Assembly: GCA_017939025.1 (NCBI GenBank)
Contig: JAGBAI010000042.1
Coordinates: 96,468-160,467, forward strand
Direction of reading: 5' to 3'
DNA length: 64,000 bases
From: Oscillospiraceae bacterium
GTDB lineage: Bacteria > Bacillota_A > Clostridia > Oscillospirales > Oscillospiraceae
Part shown: piece after piece, positions 32,681 to 41,097 of the stretch
How the letters are laid out: each line of letters begins with the position of its first letter
How positions within the stretch are numbered: the first letter of the stretch is position 1
Program-made: the position numbers and the translations under genes
The notes under the pieces: generated by a model
Databases searched by the model: none
The model's input: only the letters and a program-made list of their open reading frames with translations
What the model was told of the DNA's origin: nothing

Positions 32681-33754
32681 TCAGCCGACGGTCAGGTCGT
32701 TCCACTTCTCAACGATGGATTCCTTGTTGTTGGCAGCGTAGGCGAAGTCATAGTCGCCCAGATCCAGGGTGGACAGCTCGCACAGGCCCTCGGGAGCCAG
32801 GTCGGAGCGGACAGGACGGCGCTTCCAGTTGACGTTCTGGTCAACCTGGCAGTCCATACCGGTGACGAAGTCGATGAACAGCTTGGCGTTCTCCTCGTTG
32901 GGGCAGCCCTTGATCAGAGCAACACCGTCGGGAACAGCGGAGTTGGCCTCGGGGTAGATGTAGCCGATGTCGGGGTTGTCGTTGTACAGGACAGCGGACT
33001 TTTCGATGGTGACACCGATGGCATATTCGCCTGCAGCAACCAGCTTATGGCAGTTGCCGGAGGAATCCTGAATCTTGCCGTCCAGGTTGGCGATGAACTT
33101 CTCGACCATGGCCCAGCCTTCGTCCAGAGAGGGCTGGCTGAACAGCATGGTGCACAGCTGGGTGTAAGCGGAGCCGGACTTGGCGGGGGAAGCGTAAGCG
33201 ATCTGGCCCTTCAGCTTCTCGTCGCACAGGCCTTCCCAGGTGGTGGGAACGTCAGCTTCGTCGATGAGGGTCTTGTTGTAGATGATGACCATGGGCAGGG
33301 GGGATTCGCCGATCCACAGGTCGTCTGCATCCTTGTAAGCATCGCCGATGACATCATCGTTGGCGCAGACATAGGGTGCGAAGTAGTCAACGTAAGCAGC
33401 CAGGGTATCAGCACCGCCGCCCCACAGAACGTCGCCCTGGGGATTCTCAGACTCTGCAACCACTCTCTGGCACAGCTCGCCGGTACCGGCAGCGATCACC
33501 TCAACATTGATGTTGGGGTAAGCAGCCTGGAACAGGGCAACGCCTGCGTTCAGGGGATCAGCATCGTGGGGAGAGTAGACGACCAGATTACCGGTGTAAT
33601 CCTCGGGGGTCTTCTCAGCGGGAGCCTCGGGGGCAGCTTCGGCAGGAGCTTCGGCAGCGGGGGCCTCAGTGGCGGGAGCCTCTTCCTTCGCGCCACAGGC
33701 CACCAGGGACAGAACCATGACGAGAGCCAGCAGCAGAGCAAGGATCTTCTTCAT
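32681..33754 (-). CDS. ABC importer substrate-binding lipoprotein (FbpA/AfuA fold)
   Basis: This 357-residue lipoprotein has a lipobox LVAC at about residue 19 and a long linker of repeated EAPA units. The mature domain is of the FbpA type (VYSPHDADPLNAGVALFQ; DVLWGGGADTLAAY; VPTTWEGLCDEKLKGQIAY). FbpA proteins bind iron through a tandem Tyr in the segment corresponding to GEYAIGVTIEKSAVLY; here that pair is replaced by Glu-Lys. This argues against ferric iron and for another anion, such as a hexose phosphate (AfuA) or phosphonate. The HAD phosphatase in the operon fits a phosphate ester. Confidence 0.88.
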   Translation of the reverse strand: MKKILALLLALVMVLSLVACGAKEEAPATEAPAAEAPAEAAPEAPAEKTPEDYTGNLVVYSPHDADPLNAGVALFQAAYPNINVEVIAAGTGELCQRVVAESENPQGDVLWGGGADTLAAYVDYFAPYVCANDDVIGDAYKDADDLWIGESPLPMVIIYNKTLIDEADVPTTWEGLCDEKLKGQIAYASPAKSGSAYTQLCTMLFSQPSLDEGWAMVEKFIANLDGKIQDSSGNCHKLVAAGEYAIGVTIEKSAVLYNDNPDIGYIYPEANSAVPDGVALIKGCPNEENAKLFIDFVTGMDCQVDQNVNWKRRPVRSDLAPEGLCELSTLDLGDYDFAYAANNKESIVEKWNDLTVG

Positions 33755-33890
33755 TTTTGTTTCCTCCTAATGTTCTTTTGTATGCTTACAGCAAGGGTGC
33801 TGTGAAAGCCGATGAATGGTACTGTATACATTTATGCAGCAGAACGTATATCCGGAACAAAATCAGAGTGCGGTATCAGCTATGTAATTT

Positions 33891-33919
33891 ATTATAGCAC
33901 ATTCAAAAGTCTCCATCAA
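33891..33919 (-). promoter_or_regulatory. Sigma-A promoter of the importer operon
   Basis: On the minus strand TTGATG (33914-33919), a 17-bp spacer and TATAAT (33891-33896), giving a leader of about 130 bases before the binding-protein start. Confidence 0.7.
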
Positions 33920-34044
33920 CCAGCGAAGACATACAAAATATGCAAGCTTTTATAGACAACCTGTCCAAATATTCATTCAACGTCTCGTGCCTTATGGTCA
34001 ATTTACTCACCGCTTGTCATGTCAGGTAAATTTCATCATGAAAA

Positions 34045-34073
34045 TTGCATTTCCATCTGCTGTATGTTATACT
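34045..34073 (+). promoter_or_regulatory. Sigma-A promoter of the coiled-coil protein gene
   Basis: TTGCAT (34045-34050), a 17-bp spacer and TATACT (34068-34073), about 40 bases before the ribosome-binding site. The remainder of the 33755-34117 gap is divergent promoter sequence with no gene seen. Confidence 0.6.
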
Positions 34074-34124
34074 GCAAGTAACAGGCTGTCAGGACCTGGG
34101 AAGGGGAAAGAAACATTATGGCAG

Positions 34125-34505
34125 ATGATAAAATTCACAGTTTCAAAAGGTATCCGCTTTGCGGCAGCGGCAACCCGTGACGTTCTGGGATTGGATACAT
34201 TGCATACAAAAGACCCCAAGGAGAAATTTACGCTGCAAACCATGGAAGATACATGGCATTCAGTGGGGCTGGCCCGGGAATGTGAGACTGCGATCAGGAA
34301 AAAGAAGCAGGATCTTCAGCGGGCCATCGATCTGCTGCATACAGAGCATATAGAATATGAGCAGAAGCTTGCGGAAAACACCAGGAAACTGGAATCCCTG
34401 AAAAGTTACCAGCTGTCCGAAAAACAGGAAACAACGAATATGGTCATGAATTACAAAAGCCGTATCTGGTCTGCCCGGGCAAGCTCGGCAGATATACAGT
34501 TTTAA
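34125..34505 (+). CDS. Small coiled-coil protein of unknown function
   Basis: I do not recognise this 126-residue protein. The first 25 residues are mildly hydrophobic (FTVSKGIRFAAAATRDVLGL); residues 65-110 look like a charged coiled coil (ETAIRKKKQDLQRAIDLLHTEHIEYEQKLAENTRKLESL, heptad pattern). The start is uncertain. ATG at 34118, in another frame, is better spaced from AAGGGGAAAG and would give a 20-codon peptide ending at 34180; ATG at 34125 is in frame with the long product. It is a single gene with its own promoter and terminator. Confidence 0.55.
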   Translation: MIKFTVSKGIRFAAAATRDVLGLDTLHTKDPKEKFTLQTMEDTWHSVGLARECETAIRKKKQDLQRAIDLLHTEHIEYEQKLAENTRKLESLKSYQLSEKQETTNMVMNYKSRIWSARASSADIQF

Positions 34506-34518
34506 ATAACAAGTGGAA

Positions 34519-34555
34519 CCGCTGCAAAAAACATGGGCGGCAGCGGCTGGTTTTT
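34519..34555 (+). terminator. Intrinsic terminator
   Basis: CCGCTGC (34519-34525) pairs with GCAGCGG (34540-34546), followed by CTGG and TTTTT. It ends the transcript of the coiled-coil protein gene. Confidence 0.72.
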
Positions 34556-34668
34556 GTAGGAACAGCCGTTGTAAGGGAAAACAGTGTGGTATGGTATATC
34601 TAGACATATGAAAATATGCAGCAGTTTGAAGTGTTGAAAACTATGCCATTGAAAGGGGCTGTCAATAT

Positions 34669-36168
34669 ATGAAAAAAATCGTATGTGAAATCTGTGAGGG
34701 TAATTCTTTTCTCAAAAAGGACGGGCAGTTCATCTGCCAGAACTGTGGTACGGCCTATACCGCAGAGGAAGTCAAGGGCATGATGCAGGAATTAGCGGAG
34801 GATGTGTCCGCTGATACCCCACAGGACGCTGCTGCGCCCAATCAGAAGCTGATCAATCTGCTTGTGATGGCCGGCACAGCTTTTGAAGCCGGCAAGCTGG
34901 CGGAAGCGGAGAAATACTGCACCCGGGCCATCGAAATGGACGAAACCTGCTATAGTGCATGGTTTTTGAAGGCAAAGGCTGCCGGCTGGGGGTCTGTTGC
35001 CGAGGATCAGACGCTGAATGAAGCGGTTAAATATTTCTTTATTGCACTGGATTCTGCTCCGGAAGAGGAACGAGATACGCTGAAGAAGCAGTCTGCGGAA
35101 GAGCTTGCCAGGATCGGCATGAGCATGGTTGCGCAGAGCGGAAAACGGTTTGCTGCAGATCCCAGTACATTCACCCTGTTTGACATAACGGAAAATGCGG
35201 AAAATGTGATGGATGCGCTGAATACACTGTTGGGCTACGGCGAAGCGGAAGCCGTTCCCGGATATATTCTGACGGAGATCGCCACGCTGATGAACCAGGC
35301 AGGCGCATCTGCCCTGGAGGGTATCCATCAGAAGTGGAAGGCTATGGAACATCCCGGCAAGCAGGAATTTGAGACAGTGAAGGCCTGCTATGACAGCATT
35401 GACGGACTTTTCCAGAAGGTTCTTGAATTGAGTGCTGACGATGAGCCGCAAATGATCGCGGCATACAGGAATATGATCGCAGCCCAGGAGGCCCTGGTGA
35501 AAATGCAGATTTTCCGGCAGGAGAAAAAACAGGAAACCGGAGAATTGGTCTGGGTCGCATCCAATGCGCTGTCTGACCTGGAGATAACCGCCAAAAGAAT
35601 GTGGCAGCTGAAATACAAGAACAACATCGCCGCTCTGGAAGAGGCTTACAGGAAGCGCAAGGAAGCAGAGGCAGCAGCTGCTGAGGAAGCAAAGCGCCAG
35701 CGGATCAAGGCTTACTGGGAAGCCCATGCGGAGGAAAAGGCACAACTGGATACGGAGCTGGAAACACTTTCCCAGCAGAAAAAGCAGATCACCGAAGAAA
35801 TCGCAGAGCTGAATGGACAGATTGAAACGGTCAAACTGGAGCTTCGCCAAAGTCTTCCTCAGGACGCCGAAATCGAAAAGCTGAAGGCGGAGATTCGGGA
35901 TCTGAATAAGAGCAGAATGGGCGTAGGTCTCTTTAACCTCAAGGGGCAGAAGGAGGTCAACGCAAAGATCGAGCCTCTCAAGGCGCAAAAGGATGCTCTT
36001 GAGCTCCAGGTCAAGGCAGAAAGAAAGCGCATCAAGGAAGACGTGAAGCTGAGAACCGAGTCTATAAAGAGCAAGATCACAGCGCTGAAGAATTCCCATA
36101 CCGCCGCAGAAAACCGCCAGTCCGCCATCCATGCTATTCTGACAAAGGATCCCGGCGAGGAGGCCTAA
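34669..36168 (+). CDS. Zinc-ribbon, TPR-like and coiled-coil protein of unknown function
   Basis: This is a 499-residue protein. Residues 3-27 form a zinc ribbon (CEIC ... CQNCG). Residues 55-130 look like tetratricopeptide helices (AGTAFEAGKLAEAEKYCTRAIE and AVKYFFIALDSAPEEE). From about 320 to the end it is a highly charged coiled coil with a glycine-containing break (NKSRMGVGLFNLKGQKEVNAK) around 420. Such zinc-ribbon plus coiled-coil proteins are widespread in gut Clostridia and have no assigned role. No signal peptide is present, so it is cytoplasmic. GAAAGGGG precedes the start by 11 bases. It ends before a strong terminator. Confidence 0.8.
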   Translation: MKKIVCEICEGNSFLKKDGQFICQNCGTAYTAEEVKGMMQELAEDVSADTPQDAAAPNQKLINLLVMAGTAFEAGKLAEAEKYCTRAIEMDETCYSAWFLKAKAAGWGSVAEDQTLNEAVKYFFIALDSAPEEERDTLKKQSAEELARIGMSMVAQSGKRFAADPSTFTLFDITENAENVMDALNTLLGYGEAEAVPGYILTEIATLMNQAGASALEGIHQKWKAMEHPGKQEFETVKACYDSIDGLFQKVLELSADDEPQMIAAYRNMIAAQEALVKMQIFRQEKKQETGELVWVASNALSDLEITAKRMWQLKYKNNIAALEEAYRKRKEAEAAAAEEAKRQRIKAYWEAHAEEKAQLDTELETLSQQKKQITEEIAELNGQIETVKLELRQSLPQDAEIEKLKAEIRDLNKSRMGVGLFNLKGQKEVNAKIEPLKAQKDALELQVKAERKRIKEDVKLRTESIKSKITALKNSHTAAENRQSAIHAILTKDPGEEA

Positions 36169-36242
36169 GCGGCAAATCCGGCAGCATATAAATAAGAAGA
36201 TCCGAATACACAAGGAACCCCCGGCTAGGCCGGGGGGCGGCA

Positions 36243-36282
36243 TACAAACAACGGGGCTCCATCTGGAGCCCCGTTGTTTGTA
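36243..36282. terminator. Long palindromic terminator
   Basis: A 19-bp perfect stem spans 36243-36261 and 36264-36282 (TACAAACAACGGGGCTCCA and its complement), with GTTGTTTG as the T-rich end on the plus strand and again on the minus strand, so it can act both ways. Another GC hairpin, CCCCCGGC/GCCGGGGG, lies just before it at about 36218-36236. Confidence 0.78.
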
Positions 36283-36322
36283 GTGAGAAGGTACTTATAC
36301 ACCCGCTATCCCCGTAGAATCT

Positions 36323-36514
36323 TCAAATTCTTGTATATAATTCCACAAATCCATGGCATGATCCATCTGCATCATATAAAATGTCTCCATAGTCGCTGCA
36401 GATTTCAGATATCCCAACAAATGACTCATTTCTATTTTTCGCAAATAGTGAACACATAACTAAGATTCCGATGCCAACAAGCCAAACAGTCAGTAAATTC
36501 CTTTTTAGTTTCAT
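36323..36514 (-). CDS. Small membrane or secreted protein, 63 residues
   Basis: The first 26 residues are a positively charged start plus a hydrophobic helix (LLTVWLVGIGILVMCSLF), followed by a polar tail with two Cys (SEICSDYGDIL and DGSCHGFVEL). CGGAG lies about 8 bases before the start. No homology is recognised. It may be a genuine small membrane protein or the leftover N-terminus of a longer one at the edge of the polysaccharide cluster. Confidence 0.45.
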   Translation of the reverse strand: MKLKRNLLTVWLVGIGILVMCSLFAKNRNESFVGISEICSDYGDILYDADGSCHGFVELYTRI

Positions 36515-36654
36515 ACTTTTTCTCCGATGTATCCAAAATCACTGTATTATCCCATCTACCTATTTCATCTAGGACAATACTCAATTCCATAGTATTACTC
36601 ACAAAAAACTATTCAGCCATCGCTTTATAATAAGCTAAGCAGTGCAAAGCATCA

Positions 36655-36703
36655 TCATCTCTGAGTATGCTCAGAGATGATCAAAGGACGTCCTTTGATC
36701 ATC
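36655..36703. repeat. Paired palindromes with AGGACGTCCT core, 3' edge of the polysaccharide cluster
   Basis: A hairpin with 11-bp arms (TCATCTCTGAG / CTCAGAGATGA, loop TATG, 36655-36680) overlaps a perfect 28-bp palindrome (36676-36703) centred on AAAGGACGTCCTTT. It lies 80 bases downstream of the last polysaccharide gene. A similar pair, with the same AGGACGTCCT core, is at 59788-59830 on the other side of the cluster. It may end the long transcript or mark an exchange boundary. Confidence 0.6.
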
Positions 36704-36784
36704 TTATTAATTTAATTCTATTCTGGTTAAAGCCAAGCTCACATCAACAGGTCACTCATCTTCAATTTTCCTTTAAGTAGCTGC

Positions 36785-37759
36785 TCAACCTGAAACATGC
36801 AACTGCGATTCCCAAAAATTTCCCTGCACTTCCCGCATATCCGTCAAGTCATAATAGTCACTCAAATATTGCCCAAGATATCTTGCTACTTTTTGCGACC
36901 CAGCTGTATTCAAATGCATGGCATCACTAAAATCAGTATTTCCATCAATTCCTATTTCTTCTCTCAACGCAAATAAGTTTAAAAATGGATATCCATAGTT
37001 CGATGCCAATTGTGACATTGCTTCAGTAAAAACGAATTCTCCTTCATATGGAGCGACATAGAAAACAACTTCTATGTTTTTCTCTTTGCAAAGCTGGACG
37101 ATGTAGTCAATCTCAGATAGAGCCTGCTTATTAATCTTTTTTTCTGTTTTCTGTTCTGGAATCACGATTTCTGTCACTGTTCCTGACGGGACAAACCCCA
37201 ATGTATACCAAAACTCATTTCCTTCTGATCGCTTATTAAAACTTTGCCTTGATATATTGGTCCATTTATCATGGAAAGCAGCTAATGGCATATAATATGA
37301 CAAATATCGTTCCCAGTCATCACCAAAGCATTGTTTTAAGTAATGCCATTTTGCCGGAGACTCAGGAATTGCTTTCGTATAATAAATTTCGCCATTCATA
37401 TCTGTATCCTGTAGTAGCGAATAAAGAAAGTACGCCTCAATTACTACCACCTTCGGAGACTGTGTTCGCAAAGCATCTTGTATGAACAACGAAGTTGTAT
37501 TGCATTTCTGCCAATTGCAGCCATAGTTATACGCACCGATCCCGTATTCCTCATACATAACACGTGGATCCATACCTCTCCACATATGACTGGAACCAAA
37601 GCCGATTACTTCCAGAGAATGCTCAGGTAAAGTGTGGAAGGCATTGATCGATGCGATTGCGCCATCCGTATCCAGCGGCCGAACCAGATACCCTGCATAC
37701 TGCACAAAAACCGCTATCAATATAATTGTAATGATACAGTTTATTAATCCTTTTTTCAT
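36785..37759 (-). CDS. SGNH/DltD-like acyl-transfer partner protein
   Basis: This 324-residue protein has one N-terminal membrane helix (LINCIITIILIAVFVQYAGYL) and an extracellular SGNH-hydrolase-like domain: the Ser block GFGSSHMWRGMDP near residue 55 and the Asp-His block FSDAMHLNTAGSQKVA near 285. Such proteins work with membrane-bound O-acyltransferases (as AlgX/AlgJ or DltD do) to move acyl groups to an exported glycan. The start at 37759 is supported by GAGG; a GTG four codons earlier is an alternative. It follows the MBOAT gene and is the last of the cluster. Confidence 0.8.
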   Translation of the reverse strand: MKKGLINCIITIILIAVFVQYAGYLVRPLDTDGAIASINAFHTLPEHSLEVIGFGSSHMWRGMDPRVMYEEYGIGAYNYGCNWQKCNTTSLFIQDALRTQSPKVVVIEAYFLYSLLQDTDMNGEIYYTKAIPESPAKWHYLKQCFGDDWERYLSYYMPLAAFHDKWTNISRQSFNKRSEGNEFWYTLGFVPSGTVTEIVIPEQKTEKKINKQALSEIDYIVQLCKEKNIEVVFYVAPYEGEFVFTEAMSQLASNYGYPFLNLFALREEIGIDGNTDFSDAMHLNTAGSQKVARYLGQYLSDYYDLTDMREVQGNFWESQLHVSG

Positions 37760-37771
37760 CGCTGTCCTCAC

Positions 37772-39268
37772 TCAGAACTGGAAATAGATAAAATTCGCCT
37801 GATCCAACGCCGGTCCCCACAGGCCAAACAGGAGCAGGAAGCAGACACTTGCCGCAATAAATATAATGCGGAACCAGTCATCCTGCTTCGCAATCACATT
37901 TCTGATTACGATTCCTCTTGTCTTGCACCAGTCTGCGAACAGAAGCAGAGCAATAGACATGAGCATCAGTGCAAAATTTTTGGAGTCCAGTCCGCACTGA
38001 TACAGACTACCGTCAAACAGAACCCAAGGATTGGATGCCGTGAAAATTGACTTGATGATCTCAACTGCCTGCCGCAGTCTGTCTGCCCGGAAAAAGATCC
38101 ATGTAAAATCCACCAAAGCAAAGGTCATAAACCGTTGCAGCAAAATATGTCCCAGGCTTTCCCGATGCAGGCCAAGTACATTCACCAACCGATCCCTGAA
38201 CGGTTTTGTCGTCTCTCCAACTACTTGATACAGACCATTCAAACCGCCCCATACCACAAAGGACAGGGATGCACCGTGCCAAAGACCACTGGTGAGAAAG
38301 ACGATCATTTTATTTAAATATTTCCGGGCCACACCCTTCCGGCTGCCGCCCAGAGGAATGTAAAGATAGTCCTTGAACCAGGAGGTTAAGGAGATATGCC
38401 ACCGGCGCCAGAATTCCGCAACTGAGGTTGCCATATAAGGTGCGTCAAAGTTCTCCATCAGTTCGATCCCCAGAATTTTGGCTGTGCCCATGGCGATAAC
38501 AGAATAACCGGAGAAGTCGCAATAAATCTGTACCGCAAACAAAACAGTCGCCACAATCAGATACCATCCGGTATATGTTTCAATATTCCCGTAGATAGTA
38601 TCCACGAATATCGCCAATCGATCTGCCAGAACGATCTTCAGAAAGAATCCCCACAGCATCAGCAGCAATCCCTCTCTGGCTCTTTCAGGATCAAACTTCT
38701 TGGGAACTGCCAACTGCTTCAAAAGATTCTTGGATCGTTCAATGGGACCCGCAACCAATTGCGGAAAAAACGACACAAACAGCGCATACCGGAAGAAATT
38801 CTTTTCTGCATAGATCTCATCCCGGTACACATCCATAGTATAACTCAGCGCCTGGAACGTATAGAACGAAATACCCACCGGCAGGATCACATCAAACACA
38901 GGCAATTTCAGAGTAATGCCAAGCATGCCAACTGCGCTCTCCAGCAATCCCACGGCAAAATTGAAGTATTTAAAGAAGAACAGGATCGCCAGGTTCAACC
39001 CAAAACTCAGAGCCACGATCCATTTCTTTTTTCGTACCTTTTCTTCTTCCCGTTGTTCCGACTTTTTGATCCGTTCCATCAAAAAGCCACTGGCATAGGT
39101 GATCACTGTTGACAAAAGCATCAACAGTGCATACTTTGCATTCCAGCACATGTAGAAATAGTAACTCGTGAGCAGCAGCCAGAGGTACTTAAATTTATCC
39201 GGAATGATAAAATATACTACTGTTACAACTGGGAAGAAGAGCATAAAATCTAGTGAGTTGAATAGCAT
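37772..39268 (-). CDS. Membrane-bound O-acyltransferase (MBOAT, AlgI/DltB-like)
   Basis: The 498-residue polytopic protein starts MLFNSLDFMLFFP, typical of the family. It has about 10 membrane segments, RYALFVSFFPQLVAGPIER near residue 170, and the conserved SVAEFWRRWHISLTSWFKDYLYIPLGG block near 290. The active-site histidine is in GLWHGASLSFVVWG near 330. It probably passes acetyl groups across the membrane for polysaccharide O-acylation with the SGNH protein downstream. ATG at 39280 is an alternative start; GAGG fits the chosen one. Confidence 0.88.
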   Translation of the reverse strand: MLFNSLDFMLFFPVVTVVYFIIPDKFKYLWLLLTSYYFYMCWNAKYALLMLLSTVITYASGFLMERIKKSEQREEEKVRKKKWIVALSFGLNLAILFFFKYFNFAVGLLESAVGMLGITLKLPVFDVILPVGISFYTFQALSYTMDVYRDEIYAEKNFFRYALFVSFFPQLVAGPIERSKNLLKQLAVPKKFDPERAREGLLLMLWGFFLKIVLADRLAIFVDTIYGNIETYTGWYLIVATVLFAVQIYCDFSGYSVIAMGTAKILGIELMENFDAPYMATSVAEFWRRWHISLTSWFKDYLYIPLGGSRKGVARKYLNKMIVFLTSGLWHGASLSFVVWGGLNGLYQVVGETTKPFRDRLVNVLGLHRESLGHILLQRFMTFALVDFTWIFFRADRLRQAVEIIKSIFTASNPWVLFDGSLYQCGLDSKNFALMLMSIALLLFADWCKTRGIVIRNVIAKQDDWFRIIFIAASVCFLLLFGLWGPALDQANFIYFQF

Positions 39269-39326
39269 TTTTAACCTCATCCTAATTATCTACAGTTTTC
39301 CTAAACGCTCTCAGAAAAAATACAAA

Positions 39327-39974
39327 TTACTCTAGATATTTAATTACTTTTGCAGGAGAACCAACAGCCGTGCATTTCGGAGGAATATCCTTGACCACAA
39401 CAGCGCCTGCCCCCACGATCGAATAGTCGCCGATTCTTTTTCCTTGAATGATCTGAGTACCCGTTCCTATTTCACAGCAATGACCGATAACCGTGTTTCC
39501 AGATATATTAACACTTGGATACACGGTTACAAAATCGGAAATAATCGCATCATGCCCTACTGTGCAATCTAAATTGATAATCACATGACTACCAATTCCG
39601 ATATTGACCGTCGCAATTGTATGGGCACAGATAATCGTACCTTCTCCGACCGATATCCATTCGGACATTTCTACGGACGGATCAATCAATATAGCAAATT
39701 TAATATCCGGCATTAATTGCTGAATATTTCGAATGATTTTCTCTCTTATCCGTGCACTCGCAATAGCACAGACAACATACGCTGCTGGATATTCCTGTAC
39801 CTTTTCATCTTTTCCTAAAACAGGATATCTATTGATCATCTGGCCCTGCTTCTCCGGATCGCTATCCAAAAAACCAAGTATATTCCAAGTTGGTAATTTT
39901 GCATTGATCCGCTCTACTAACCAAGCAACTTCTCGCCCAAAACCACTTGCTCCAATAATTATTAAATCCTTCAT
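39327..39974 (-). CDS. Sugar N-acetyltransferase, NeuD/PglD family
   Basis: The 215-residue protein has an N-terminal Rossmann-like half (IIGASGFGREVAWLVER) that binds the sugar nucleotide and a C-terminal left-handed beta helix made of hexapeptide repeats (VGEGTIICAHTIATVNIGIG, CTVGHDAIISDFVTV, VVKDIPPKCTAVGSPAKVI). The catalytic His is likely in TVGHDA. Relatives acetylate UDP-4-amino sugars for bacillosamine or legionaminic acid. With the LegB/LegC/PtmE-like genes upstream it would act as the LegH/PglD step, giving a 2,4-diacetamido sugar nucleotide. Confidence 0.86.
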   Translation of the reverse strand: MKDLIIIGASGFGREVAWLVERINAKLPTWNILGFLDSDPEKQGQMINRYPVLGKDEKVQEYPAAYVVCAIASARIREKIIRNIQQLMPDIKFAILIDPSVEMSEWISVGEGTIICAHTIATVNIGIGSHVIINLDCTVGHDAIISDFVTVYPSVNISGNTVIGHCCEIGTGTQIIQGKRIGDYSIVGAGAVVVKDIPPKCTAVGSPAKVIKYLE

Positions 39975-39980
39975 AAATAT

Positions 39981-41097
39981 CTAAATATTACTCTCCCCAA
40001 AATTCTCCATCCATTGAAGGATCCTGCTTTTCACAGCCTTATATAGTATTTCAACTCTTCTATTGATTCCCATACGCACAAAAATCCACTGCCTCAGATA
40101 TTCCAAGGAACCACACAAACAGTATACTACAATCGAGCTGACAATGACTACCAAGAAAAATACACTTACATCCAAAGTTGTAATCCATACGAACGCATTC
40201 TTATAAAACCGTGTCCGAATAATAATCTGCGTATGAATCAAGAAAACACCAAAGGATACGCTGCTCATCCAGCGGATTCCTGGAATTAATCTTTTCGGAA
40301 CATTTTGCATCTGGCAGAAGAAAATAAGCAGAAATACCGCACACAAAAGTACCGCAGGTGATGTATAGCTCATCAAAAAACCCGTTCCCTGTGTCAATCG
40401 TGTCAGTCTGCCATCCAGAAGTACTTCACACATTTTTGAGCCATATGCCAAAATGGCACAAATCATATATCCCAATATAGCACAGCGTTGGGATATCCTC
40501 TTGTCCAGACCGATGGCTTTTACCAATGCACCCACAATGTACAGAAGCAAAATCCAGAATACAGAATAGCCTGCCAGTAGATTCATCGGATCACTGAAGC
40601 AAAATGTTGTCCATACGCTGAAACCGAAAATCATCAGTAAAACCGTTCTGTGCTGCTGTGCGGACATATGCTTAATGGCCACGTTGATGTATGGCATGAA
40701 CAGCACAACGATAAAATACTCGGTTAAATATTTCCATTGACTATATGTAAGCGGGAACAGACATGTTAGCCATTCTTTGATTGATACAAGTCCCCCCCGT
40801 GAACATTTCATAAAGAATTGTTATCGATACAGAGATCACCCATGCTTGGAGCCATCTGGGGATAAATTTCCAGTATTCCGTTTTTCTGTCTACCATCAGA
40901 TATCCCGTCATAATAGCAAAGATATCAACAGCACAGAAACACATAGCCTCCAGTAGCCAACCAACGTAATAATTGCTTGTCCCTGGAATCAGATGGTTTA
41001 GTGCACCACCGTTACTGAAAACATGAAGTATCAACACCATCATCATCGACAGTATTCGCAGGATGTCGATTCCATATTCTCTGTTATGTTTCATCAT
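39981..41097 (-). pseudogene. Acyltransferase family 3 protein, frameshifted at a run of seven G (possibly phase-variable)
   Basis: Two overlapping frames together encode a typical 370-residue sugar O-acetyltransferase. The N-terminal frame (41097 down to about 40798) has EYGIDILRILSMMMVLILHV and VDIFAIMTGYLM with the conserved HD/H-type start of the family. The C-terminal frame (to 39981) continues with ASMEYFIVV-like helices and SFGVFLIHTQIII. They meet at coding-strand G7 (40792-40798). Removing one G joins EMFTGG to LVSIKEW with no other change. As written, the protein is cut to 118 residues. Slippage at this tract could switch the gene on and off; a sequencing error is the alternative. 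Confidence 0.8.

Noticed and set aside
29663..33754. Ferric iron importer as the name of this ABC system
   Set aside because: The binding protein lacks the tyrosine pair used for iron; the substrate is left open with hexose phosphate preferred.
32555..33805. 416-codon plus-strand frame opposite the importer binding protein
   Set aside because: Antisense shadow of a GC-biased gene; the minus-strand frame has the lipoprotein signal and domain motifs.
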